Assembly: GCA_963805525.1 (NCBI GenBank)
Contig: CAWDUT010000006.1
Span: forward strand, 1,364,001-1,428,000
From: DASQFQ01 sp963805525
GTDB lineage: Bacteria; Actinomycetota; Thermoleophilia; Solirubrobacterales; Solirubrobacteraceae
DNA length: 64,000 nucleotides
Direction: 5' to 3'
Positions 51,639 to 59,967 of the stretch are shown here, one piece after another. How positions within the stretch are numbered: position 1 is the first letter of the stretch; each line of letters opens with the position of its first letter. The position numbers were made by a program, and so were the translations under genes. A model generated the notes under the pieces. It was not told the DNA's origin, did no database searches, and saw nothing but the letters and a program-made list of their open reading frames with translations.

Positions 51639-52519
51639 AGGTCGCGGTCGTCGCACACGCGGCGAAGACGCTCGGCGACGGTTTGCCGGCGCTGCGACGC
51701 GCGCTCGCTCGAGCGGGCGTCGAGGAGCCGCTCTGGTATGAGGTGCCCAAGGCCAAGAAGGCGCCGGGGCAGGTCGAGCGGGCGCTCGACGCCGGCGCCG
51801 ATCTTGTCTTCGCCTGGGGCGGCGATGGGACGGTGCGCCGCTGCCTGAGCGTGCTCGCCGGCACGAAGGTCCCGCTCGCTGTGCTCCCGGCCGGGACGGC
51901 GAACCTGTTCGCGACCAATCTGGGCATCCCGTCCGAGCTCGAGCGAGCGGTCCAGATCGGGCTGCACGGGCGGACGCGCAGGATCGACGTCGGGCGCTTC
52001 AAGCAGGAGCGCTTCGCCGTCATGGCCGGCGCCGGCTTCGACGCGGAGATGATCCGCGACGCCGATGACCTCAAGGAGCGTGTCGGCCGCGTCGCCTATC
52101 TCCTCAGCGGCTCGCGCCACCTGCGCCTGTCCGGCTTCGACGCGCAGATCAAGGTGGACGGCGCGGACTGGTACGAGGGGCGCGCCACCTGCGTGCTGCT
52201 CGGCAACCTGGGCGACATCTTCGGCGGCGTCGAGGTGTTCCCCGACGCGCGGCCGGACGACGGGATGCTCGAGCTCGGCGTCTGCACGGCCGAGGGCGTC
52301 GCCCAATGGACGCGGACGCTCGCCCGCACCGCGGTGAGCGACCCCGGCAAGTCGCCGTTCATCCGCGTCACGAAGGCGCGCAAGGTCAAGGTCGAGCTCG
52401 ACCGCAAGGTGCGCTACGAGCTCGACGGCGGCGACCGCAGCAAGGTGCAGGACTTCAAGGTGAAGGTGGAGGAGGGCGCGCTGCGCGTCCGCGTGCCCCG
52501 ACAAGAACCCGAGGAGTGA
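51635..52519 (+). CDS. Diacylglycerol kinase/sphingosine kinase-like lipid kinase
   Basis: 294-aa DAGK catalytic-family protein: ADLVFAWGGDGTVRRCL holds the GGDGT nucleotide loop, LPAGTANLFATNLGIP is the second family motif, and GAGFDAEMIRDADDLKERVG precedes the C-terminal beta domain. ATG 51635 overlaps the PAP2 stop; its own stop shares one base with the DUF1206 start. Likely phosphorylates diacylglycerol or a related lipid on the cytoplasmic face. Confidence 0.9.
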   Translation: MKVAVVAHAAKTLGDGLPALRRALARAGVEEPLWYEVPKAKKAPGQVERALDAGADLVFAWGGDGTVRRCLSVLAGTKVPLAVLPAGTANLFATNLGIPSELERAVQIGLHGRTRRIDVGRFKQERFAVMAGAGFDAEMIRDADDLKERVGRVAYLLSGSRHLRLSGFDAQIKVDGADWYEGRATCVLLGNLGDIFGGVEVFPDARPDDGMLELGVCTAEGVAQWTRTLARTAVSDPGKSPFIRVTKARKVKVELDRKVRYELDGGDRSKVQDFKVKVEEGALRVRVPRQEPEE

Positions 52520-53373
52520 TGACCATGGGCCATCCGAACACGAGTGCCGCGCAGGCTCCCCTGCGCGAGGCCAAGTCGACCGGAGATGCGATCGCGAACG
52601 CGCGCTGGTTCGAGTGGCTGGCCCGAGCCGGCCTTGTCGCCCGCGGCGCGATCTACGGGATCATCGGCGTCCTCGCCCTCGAGATGGCGTTCGGCACCAG
52701 CGGCAAGACGACCAACCAGAAGGGTGCGCTGGCCGAGATCGCTCAGCAGCCCGGCGGGAAGATCCTCCTCACCCTCATGGCGATCGGCCTGTTCGGCTAC
52801 GCGTTCTGGCGTCTGCTGCGCGCGGCCGTCGGCCATGGGCCGGAGGAGACCGACGACGGCAAGGAGCGGCTGAAGGGCCTCGTCAGCGGGATCGCGTACG
52901 CGTCGCTGTTCGTCACCTGCCTCGCGATCCTGTTCGGCTCGAGCGGCAGCGGCGGCTCGGGCAGCCCGGACAAGGCGACCGGCGGCGTGCTCGGGTGGCC
53001 CGGCGGCCAGGTCATCGTCGTGATCGCCGGGCTCGTCCTGATCGGCGTCGGCTTCTACCAGGGCTACGAGGGCGTGAAGAAGAAGTTCCTCGAGAAGTCC
53101 AAGACCGAGCAGATGAGCGAGAAGACCGAAAAGGCGTTCACCGCGCTGGGGGTCGCCGGCCATCTCGCGCGCATGGTCGTCTTCGCGCTGATCGGCTATT
53201 TCCTGCTGAAGGCGGCGATCGACTTCGACCCCGACAAGGCGGTCAGCGTCGACGGCGCACTCGCGGCCGTGGCCAAGGCGTCCTACGGGAAGGTCCTGCT
53301 GGGGATCGTGGCGGCGGGCATGGTCGCCTTCGGGGCCTATTCGGTCGCTGACGCCCGCTATCGCCGCGTCTGA
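52519..53373 (+). CDS. DUF1206-domain membrane protein
   Basis: 284-aa protein with six membrane helices in three repeats of about 70 residues, each beginning with a conserved A-R-x-G/ARAGLVARGAIYGIIGVLAL-like helix (ARAGLVARGAIYG; SGIAYASLFVTCLAIL; GHLARMVVFALIGYF). This triplicated pattern defines DUF1206. Function unknown. Last gene of the PAP2-DAGK-DUF1206 operon, which suggests a lipid- or membrane-linked role. Confidence 0.88.
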   Translation: MTMGHPNTSAAQAPLREAKSTGDAIANARWFEWLARAGLVARGAIYGIIGVLALEMAFGTSGKTTNQKGALAEIAQQPGGKILLTLMAIGLFGYAFWRLLRAAVGHGPEETDDGKERLKGLVSGIAYASLFVTCLAILFGSSGSGGSGSPDKATGGVLGWPGGQVIVVIAGLVLIGVGFYQGYEGVKKKFLEKSKTEQMSEKTEKAFTALGVAGHLARMVVFALIGYFLLKAAIDFDPDKAVSVDGALAAVAKASYGKVLLGIVAAGMVAFGAYSVADARYRRV

Positions 53374-53862
53374 CCGCGGCCGAGCTCCGGCGCCTCGCTG
53401 TCGAAGCAGCAGTACCGACGGTCGAGCCGGTCGCTTCAGCTGTCAGGCTTGGCTGTCGCGAAAGTCTTGCGGGGTGCGCGACGTCAGTCGGCGAGCGGTG
53501 AGATTTCGATCGGCGTCGGCGAGCCGCCGGCCGGCGGCCGCGGTCAAGCCGTGGCGAGGGTGTGGCGGTGGAGCTTGAGGACGGATGTTGCTTCTTATCT
53601 GTGCTGAGTCGTGGCCGTCAAGGTGAGGCGCGGGGCTGGAGAGAGTTGCGGGTCGGGTGCGCGCGGACGCCCAGCCTTATCTCGGTGCTCGATCCGGGGT
53701 GGCTCCGGGTCGGCGACATGATGGTTGATGGGGTGTTCCGTGACGCGGTGCGGCCGCTCGATCTATGAAGGCCGTCCAGCGTGTGCTGGCGGCAGGAGCA
53801 TTTCGGGAACGGGCCGCGGTGCATCGGCGTGATCGAGGGCTGCGCGCGCTCCGACGGAGATG
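53374..53862. other. Gene-poor stretch between operon and insertion-sequence cluster
   Basis: About 490 bp without a recognisable gene. A 68-codon plus-strand frame (53562-53768) has no family similarity or good ribosome-binding site. The stretch probably includes the flank of the IS110-type element that follows; I see no clear element end. Confidence 0.4.
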
Positions 53863-54867
53863 TCAGGCGGGCGCGATCGCCTCGTCGCCGAGGTCTCTGA
53901 GCGTGTGAAAGCTGCGCTTGAGCAGCTTGCGGGCGACGGCGAGGCAGGCGCGGTTGCCGCCGAGCCGCTGCGCTGCTTGGAGGTAGTAGTCGTGGTCGGG
54001 CGAGGAGGGCCGGCGCGCGCATTGCGCGGCCTCGAACAGCGCCCAGCGCAGCGCGGATGGTCCTTGGCGCGACAGTCGTCCGGGTGAGCGGCGGGCGTCG
54101 GATTGGTGGACGGTGATGTCGAGGCCGGCGAAGCGAACGGCCTGGCCGGAGTTGTTAAAGCGGCGGGCGTCACCGAGTTCGGCGAGAATCGTGACCGACG
54201 TCAGCGGCCCGATCCCGAAGTGGCGCATCAGGGCGCGGCAGCCGGGCTGGCGCTTGGCATAGTCGCGCAGCCTGGTGTCGAGCGGGACGAGTTGCGTCTC
54301 GATCGCATCGACGAGCGCGAGCGCGGTGGTGATCTGCTCGCGCGCGTCGCTGGCCAGTTGTAATTCGGCGAGCCACTTGCGCGACTCGACGCCGAGCAGC
54401 CATGCCCGGGCCGGGACGCCGTGGTGGTAGAGCACCGACTGCATCCGCTGCTGCCACTCGCGACGCTCGTCGACGAGCGTGTGCCGCAACCGGACCCGGG
54501 CGCGGAGCTCGAGCAGGTGCTCGGGCGGGATCCAGGACTCCGGCAACCGGCCCGCGGCCAGCAGCTCGCGAAGATGCTTGGCGTCAGCGCGGTCGGTCTT
54601 GGCGCGCCGCTTAGTTCCGCGCAGCGCGGCGGACTCAGCTGGCTCGGCCAAGTGCACCCTGGCGCCGACCGCGGCGAGTTCCTGCGCTGCGAACCGCCAG
54701 CCCGTGGTCGCCTCCAGCGCGACGTCCAGGTCTTGCTCGGCAAAGCGCGCTGCGAAAGCTCGAACGCCGGCGCGGTCAGCCGGGCTCACCCGGCGGCGAC
54801 TGAGCTCGCCGGTGTCGGTGTCCAGCCACTCCGCGGTGATCTGCGCCCGATGCTGATCGAGTCCCAT
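53863..54867 (-). CDS. IS110-family transposase (apparently intact)
   Basis: 334-aa IS110-type recombinase from ATG 54867 (MGLDQHRAQITAEWLD). DEDD-type N-terminal domain: GLDQH (Asp), ALEATTGW (Glu), KTDRADAKHL (Asp). The C-terminal transposase_20 domain has IGPLTSVTILAELGDARRF and the Ser-containing RLSRQGPSALRWAL. No stop or frameshift is seen, so this copy could be active. IS110 elements lack terminal inverted repeats, which is consistent with the absence of obvious ends here. Confidence 0.88.
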   Translation of the reverse strand: MGLDQHRAQITAEWLDTDTGELSRRRVSPADRAGVRAFAARFAEQDLDVALEATTGWRFAAQELAAVGARVHLAEPAESAALRGTKRRAKTDRADAKHLRELLAAGRLPESWIPPEHLLELRARVRLRHTLVDERREWQQRMQSVLYHHGVPARAWLLGVESRKWLAELQLASDAREQITTALALVDAIETQLVPLDTRLRDYAKRQPGCRALMRHFGIGPLTSVTILAELGDARRFNNSGQAVRFAGLDITVHQSDARRSPGRLSRQGPSALRWALFEAAQCARRPSSPDHDYYLQAAQRLGGNRACLAVARKLLKRSFHTLRDLGDEAIAPA

Positions 54868-55094
54868 CACGATCGACAACGCCAACCTCCGATACTCGAT
54901 GAGGCGCGGCCCAACGCTGCGCCTCGCCAAGCCGGTCTAGCGCCGCCGCAGGACAGACCACGACGCCCGGCACATGCCATCTATGTCAATTCGAGGCTGC
55001 CCGTCGGCGTGTTGCAGTGGATCGTGACGGTCCGCGGGCGGGGCGTTCGAGTGCTGGTGGGGATGGGGGTTGCGGGGTCGGGCTGGAGGAGGTG

Positions 55095-56092
55095 CTAGAC
55101 GCGGCGAGCGAGGTGGCGCTTGAGGCAGCGGATGGCGTCGCGGCGGGTCTTGCCCTCGGCTTGCTTGCGCGCGAGGTAGGCGGCGGTCTCGGGGTCGAGA
55201 CGACCCTTGGTGACGGCCAGGCGGTGCAGGGCGCAGTTGAGCTGGCGGTTGCCGCCGCGGTCGAGGCGGTGGCGTTGGGTTCGTCCGGAGGAGGCGGGGA
55301 TCGGTGCCGAGCCGGCGGTTCGGGCGAGCTTGGCGTCGGTCGCGAAGCGCTTGACGCCAGCGGTCTCGCCGAGCAGCTTGGCGGCCATCAGTGTGCCGCA
55401 GCCCCGTTCGGCGAGCAGTCTCGGCGCGAGCGCGGAGACGAGTGCGGCGAGCTCGTGCTCGAGCTCGTTGATCGTCCGCGTGAGCTCTCGGATGCGCCGC
55501 AGTTCATCGCGCGCGATCCGGACGCGCGCGCTCTGCTCGGCGCGGGTCAGCCGGCTGCCGAGGCGTGTCGGCCAGTGGATGGTGCTCAGCGCGCGCGGTG
55601 GGATCTCGGTCTCGGGCCAGAGGTCGTGCAGGTGCCGGCGCAGGTCGTTGCTCAGCGCGGTGCGCTGCGCGACGAGCCGTTCGCGGTGATCGACGAGCAG
55701 CCGGACGTCGAGCTCCGGTCCGGCCAGCTGCGCGACTGGCAGCGTCTCGAGACCTTCGCGCAGCGCGGCGCGCGCGATCGCGACGGCATCGATCGCATCA
55801 GACTTGCCCGACTCCGCGCGGCCTTGCGCGCGTTGCCGGTCAGCTTTGGCGCGATCCGGACGACGGCCTCGCCGCGGGCGAGCAGGAACCGCTCAAGCGC
55901 GCCCGAGACGTGCCGGCAGTCCTCGATCGCCCACACGCGTTCGGCGCCGTGACTGCGCGCCCACGAGAGCAGGACATCGAAGGACCGCTGGCGAGCCGAC
56001 ACCGTGCGCTCGCCGAGCACGCGCCCGGTTGCCGCCTCGACCGCGGCGACGGTGTGCGAACGCTTATGCGTGTCCGCCCCGATCACGATCAT
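55095..56092 (-). pseudogene. IS110-family transposase, frameshifted
   Basis: A second, unrelated IS110-type transposase. ATG 56092 starts MIVIGADTHKRSHTVAAVE and runs to APKLTGNARKAAR; near 55810-55825 the coding sense moves to another frame, giving SGKSDAIDAVAIARAALREG. It then continues to the natural end (MAAKLLGETAGVKRFATDAK ... HLARRV, stop at 55095). One indel has therefore separated the DEDD half from the C-terminal half. IS110 enzymes are not known to use programmed frameshifting, so I treat it as inactive. Confidence 0.8.
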
Positions 56093-56343
56093 CGCCCTGC
56101 TCCCTCGGTTGGTTGGAGTGCTGAAAAGGCGGATCGCCGGCGGACACTTCTCAGTCGAGACCAGAGTCACGCATCTATCAAGTCACGCCGGAGATCCTCG
56201 GACGGCGGCGAGCGACACAACATCCGCCGGTCAGACCAGGCCGGTCGACAGAAAGTCAATGAGTCAGCCCGTCACCGGCCCGAGGACCTACCGGCCGCGC
56301 CGGACGCCACCGCCCGACCACCGGGACTCTGGCACTGAGAAAG

Positions 56344-57555
56344 TCAAGTCGTGGCGGTCGTCTTTGTCGGGGTTGCATTCCAGTCGGCGACGAGCCGGCG
56401 GTATGCGACCTCGGCTTGTTCGGAGAGCTCGCGCTCGCGCTCGCGGTGGACGCGCTGGCTGTAGCTGTTGTTGGTCGCGAGGTCTCGTCGCCCGGGGTGA
56501 CGCTCGGCGCCGGCGCGGAGTTCGAGTGCGCGCAGCTTCTTGCGAGTCAGGGAGGGGCGCTGGAATGCGTAGTCCTGTTCGCGGGTGAGCAGGTGCCAGA
56601 ACAACACGGCGAGCTTGCGCGCGACGGCGACGATGGCGATCTGGCTGCCGCGGCGCGCTCGGACGCGCTCGTAGAACGCGCGCATCGGGCCGGCGGTGCT
56701 GACGGCGACGAAGGCCGCCTCGGCGAGCATCTGGCGGACCTGCGCGGCGCCCTGCTTGGAGATCCGGCCGTGACGCGCAGCGCCGATCCCAGACTGACGG
56801 ACCTTTGGGTCCAGGCCGAGGTAGCTGACTAGCTTGCGCGGCTCGTGAAAGCGGCGAATGTCGCCGACGGCTGCGATGAACGTGCTCGCGGTCATCAGAC
56901 TCACCCCGGGCACGGTCATCAGGCGCTTGATCGCGTCAGAGTGCAGCGCGTGCTCGGCGACGCCGCGTTCAAGGATTGCGATCTCGGCGTCGAGGAAGTC
57001 GATCTGGCGCAGGCACCCATCGACGGTTTCGCGCTCGTCGGCTGGCAGCTCGAGCTCGGCCAGCCAGACGCGGCCGGCGCGGCCGAATGCGTCGCTCATC
57101 GGTGGCCGCCCCTTGAGCGTGCGCATCAGGACCGCGTGGACCTCGTTCTTGGCGCGGGTCCGCTGGCGCACCAGTTGCGCGCGGCGCGCCAGACGCCGGC
57201 GCAGCGCCCGCGTCTGCTCATCCGGCAGCCAACATCCGCCCAGCAGGCCGGCGGCCAGCAGCCGCGCGAGCGTGCGCGCGTCGCGATGGTCGGTCTTGAC
57301 CTTCGCCTCGGTGATCGCCCGCAGCTCCGTCCGAGTCGCCACCACAACCCGGGTCACGTGCGGCTCAAGCGCCCGGGCGATCGCCAGGCGTTGCCGGTCG
57401 CCTCCAGCGCCACCTGATCGTCGGGGCAGGCTGTTGGCGAGGATCGCAAGGCCCTGCGGGCTGGTGGGCACGCGGCCCCCGGACCGCACCCTCCCGGCCT
57501 CGCAGATCGCGATCTCGCAGAAATCGAGATGGACGTCTAGCCCGATGAACCGCAC
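56344..57555 (-). pseudogene. IS110-family transposase with compensating frameshifts in the active site
   Basis: 403-codon open frame from GTG 57555 (VRFIGLDVHLDFCEIAI) to a C-terminal transposase_20 domain (LMTVPGVSLMTASTFIAAVGDIRRF; ISKQGAAQVRQML). It looks intact, but residues after ILANSLP read RRSGGAGGDRQRL, while the next frame at the same bases reads DDQVALEATGNAW, the expected family sequence holding the catalytic Glu. Two opposite one-base indels (near 57415 and 57380) thus restore the frame but remove the Glu of DEDD. Probably inactive despite being uninterrupted. Confidence 0.75.
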
Positions 57556-57797
57556 CGCGTGTCTCCCTTCGCTCGCAACGTCACGACGGGAGACCAGGCG
57601 GGCTAACGACAAGAACGGATTCGTGCTCGCGGCACAACCGGGCGAGTCGCAGGGGCGGCCACAGAGGTTATGTCGGGCTCACAGCCCATCTCAAGCACGG
57701 CCTGCCCAGCCGACGTTCTCCCACAGAGCCCCTGACCCGGTGCACCGACGCTAACCCCGCGCCAGGACACCACCGCCAGAACCCTCACCCGGCAGTT

Positions 57798-59182
57798 TCA
57801 TCCCCGGAGGTTGTGGGTGGCGGTGATCAGTCGCCATTCGGTGCGGACCGCTGCGCGGCCGCGTCGTTTGAAGCGGTCCAGGCCGCGGTTGAACTTCACT
57901 TGGGCGAAGACGGGTTCGATCATCGGCTGGCGTTTGCGGTAGAGCTCGTTGCCGCGGTCGCTGGCCAGCAGTTGGCGCATCTCGTCGTAGCGGCCGCCGT
58001 CCCAGTTGCGCCGCGTGGTCCGCTTGCGGCTGGTGTCGGGCGGGATCAGCAACTCGATGCCGCGGTCGCTGATGCGTTGCATCTGCTCGCCGTGCCAGTA
58101 GCCGGCGTCGGCCAGCAACACCCCTGGCGTCTCCTGGACGCCGGCTGCGGCGAGCTCGTGTTCGGTGGCGTCGAGCATCGGCTCGAGGTGGCCGAAGTCG
58201 CCGCCGACAGTCTCGATCTCAGCAGCGAGGACGACTTGGTGCTCGTGGGTGACGGCCTGCGCGTTGTAGCCCTGCAAGAAACCCCGCAGGCCCTTGACGA
58301 CGCGTGAGTCGGGGTCGGTGAGGTTGATCCGGCCCTCCGGGATCTCCGGCGGCTGGTAGGGATCCGGCGGCCGGCCGAAGCGCCGGCCGTTCTTCATCCG
58401 CCCGCGTGCTCGGTAGGCCTCATAGGCCCGGTGGGCGCGCACCTCGGTGAACAGCTCCTCCTCGAGCCGGCGCTTGGCCTCCTTGACGCGCTTCGGGCGG
58501 CTGCGCGGCACCGGCTGCGGGTCCTTCGCGCGCTCGGCCTCCAGGCGCTTCTTGGCCTCGCGCAGCCAACCGCGCCGGCCCTGCTCGGTCGAGAACTCCT
58601 CCGGCAGCTCGTCCCCGCGCGCCTGCCCGTAGAGCTCATCCTCGGCCGCGTCGGTCGCGATCGCTTGCTCGACGATCTCGCGCGCGAGCTGTTCGTGGTC
58701 GAGGTTCTCGTTGCGCGACGCGTTGGCCTGAACCTTCGTGCCGTCGACGGCGATCACGCCGACCTTCGCCAGCCGCTGCGCGCGCAGAGCATGAGCACCT
58801 CGCCAAACAGGCCGGCGATCGCTCGCTGATGGCGCACCACCAACCGCGCGATCGTCGCGTGATCGGGCCGCTGCTGCGCGGCGATCACCCGGAACGCGAC
58901 GTCCTCCACGCATGCCCGCTCGATCACGCGCGATGACGGGATCCCGCGCGCGTAGGCGTAGAGCAACAACGCGACCATCATCGCCGGGTCAGAGGGCGGG
59001 CGGCTGCGCCCGCCGAGGCGATGAGCGGCGTAGAACGAGTCGAGGTCCATCTCCTCAACCGCGCTGATCACAAACCACGCCAGGTGATTCTCCGGCAGCC
59101 ACTCCCGCACATCGGGCGGCATCAGAAACGACTGCCCGCGATCACACGCGACAAAACGCTGAGCCATGCCCGGAATCGTCAT
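57798..59182 (-). pseudogene. IS1182-type DDE transposase, frameshifted
   Basis: ATG 59182 (MTIPGMAQRFVACDRGQSFL) opens the N-terminal DUF772-like part (YAAHRLGGRSRPPSDPAMMV), which reaches LFGEVLMLCAR and then loses frame near 58780. The other frame continues QRLAKVGVIAVDGTKVQANAS and runs through the DDE domain (ADAGYWHGEQM, PMIEPVFAQVKFNRGL) to the stop at 57798. Together they make a normal-length IS1182-type transposase broken by one indel. Imperfect inverted sequences containing GAGGTTGT (57808 and, complementary, near 59214) may mark its ends. Confidence 0.8.
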
Positions 59183-59256
59183 AAACCCGCCGGACGCCAC
59201 CCGACTTACGCGACAACCTCAGGCGAAAGCGAACGTCGGTCGCGCCGCGCTGGGTG

Positions 59257-59622
59257 TCAGCCGGCCGGCACCTTGTCGAGGAACCCGAGCACGGTCTGCA
59301 GACGGCCGTTGCCATCGGTGACGGCCACGTCGAAACCGGCGATCAGCGCTCCGGCGTCAGCCGGGCCGAGCTCCCACGAGAAGCGGCCCTGGTCGTGGTG
59401 GGAGTCGACCGGGCCGGCCAGGCGGAAGCTGAAGCCGGGGAAGCGGTGCTGGACCGCCGCGATCGTCGCGTCGATGGCCTCGCGGCCGTTCGCCTCGGCG
59501 AGCGGGTCGACGTAGCGGGCGTCGTCGGTCCAGAGTTGCTCGAGCATCGCCCGGCGCTTCGCGGAGTCGGTCTCGTTCCAACTGTCGATGTAGCGTTCTG
59601 CCAGTTGTGTGAAGTCGCTCAT
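59257..59622 (-). CDS. SnoaL-like (NTF2-fold) protein 2
   Basis: 121-aa NTF2-like protein: FTQLAERYIDSWNETDSAKRRAMLEQLWTDDARYVDPLAEANG is the standard N-terminal helix pair, followed by FRLAGPVDSHHDQGRFSWEL and a C-terminal GRLQTVLGFLDKVPAG typical of nuclear-transport-factor-2-like ketosteroid-isomerase relatives. Start at ATG 59622 (three codons shorter than the longest frame). Isolated between the broken IS1182 element and the tRNA gene. Substrate unknown. Confidence 0.82.
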   Translation of the reverse strand: MSDFTQLAERYIDSWNETDSAKRRAMLEQLWTDDARYVDPLAEANGREAIDATIAAVQHRFPGFSFRLAGPVDSHHDQGRFSWELGPADAGALIAGFDVAVTDGNGRLQTVLGFLDKVPAG

Positions 59623-59813
59623 GCCGCGCATCGTGCGCTACTGACGGCGGCGCGTCGATTACGTCCGGGGTAATCGCCGGGCTCACACCCGGCTCGCGCC
59701 GCCCGCCCGTCTTCGACCACGTGCGTGGCTTCGACGTGGGTGCGGCGGTCGGGGCGCTGGACGTTGGCGGCGACGAACTCGGGCGCCTGCGGTGCTGAGT
59801 CGCGGTCGAAGAA

Positions 59814-59844
59814 CGACGAAAGCCCCGCATACGCAGGGCCTTCG
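59814..59844 (-). terminator. Rho-independent-like hairpin after tRNA-Leu
   Basis: On the minus strand GAAGGCCCTGCG-TATG-CGGGGCTTTC forms a strong stem just beyond the tRNA 3' end, followed by GTCGTTC rather than a full T tract. The same hairpin accompanies seven of the eight tRNA remnants in the window. Confidence 0.75.
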
Positions 59845-59848
59845 ATGA

Positions 59849-59933
59849 TGCGCCGAAGAGGACTCGAACCTCCACCCGGTTATCCCGGACCAGGCCCTCA
59901 ACCTGGCGCGTCTACCAATTCCGCCATCGGCGC
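59849..59933 (-). tRNA. tRNA-Leu (anticodon GAG)
   Basis: 85-nt tRNA on the minus strand: acceptor stem GCGCCGA/TCGGCGC with discriminator A, D-arm GGCGGAATTGGTAGACGCGCC region, anticodon stem CCAGG/CCTGG with loop TTGAGGG (GAG, reading CTC/CTU leucine codons), the long class II variable arm TCCGGGATAACCGGG, and T-arm GGAGGTTCGAGTCCTC. No CCA is encoded. It is the only complete copy; eight truncated copies of its 3' part lie to the left, marking it as an integration target. Confidence 0.95.
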
Positions 59934-59967
59934 GAGAGCGACCGCGAGTATAGACCGGCTCCGCGGC

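Noticed and set aside
53562..53768. 68-codon frame between DUF1206 and the IS110 element
   Set aside because: No family resemblance, poor initiation context and composition typical of insertion-sequence flanks.
59640..59810. Minus-strand reading FDRDSAPQAPEFVAANVQRPDRRTHVEATHVV (given in part) beside the tRNA
   Set aside because: No start codon or recognised family; it may be a remnant of the newest element, but nothing supports a call.
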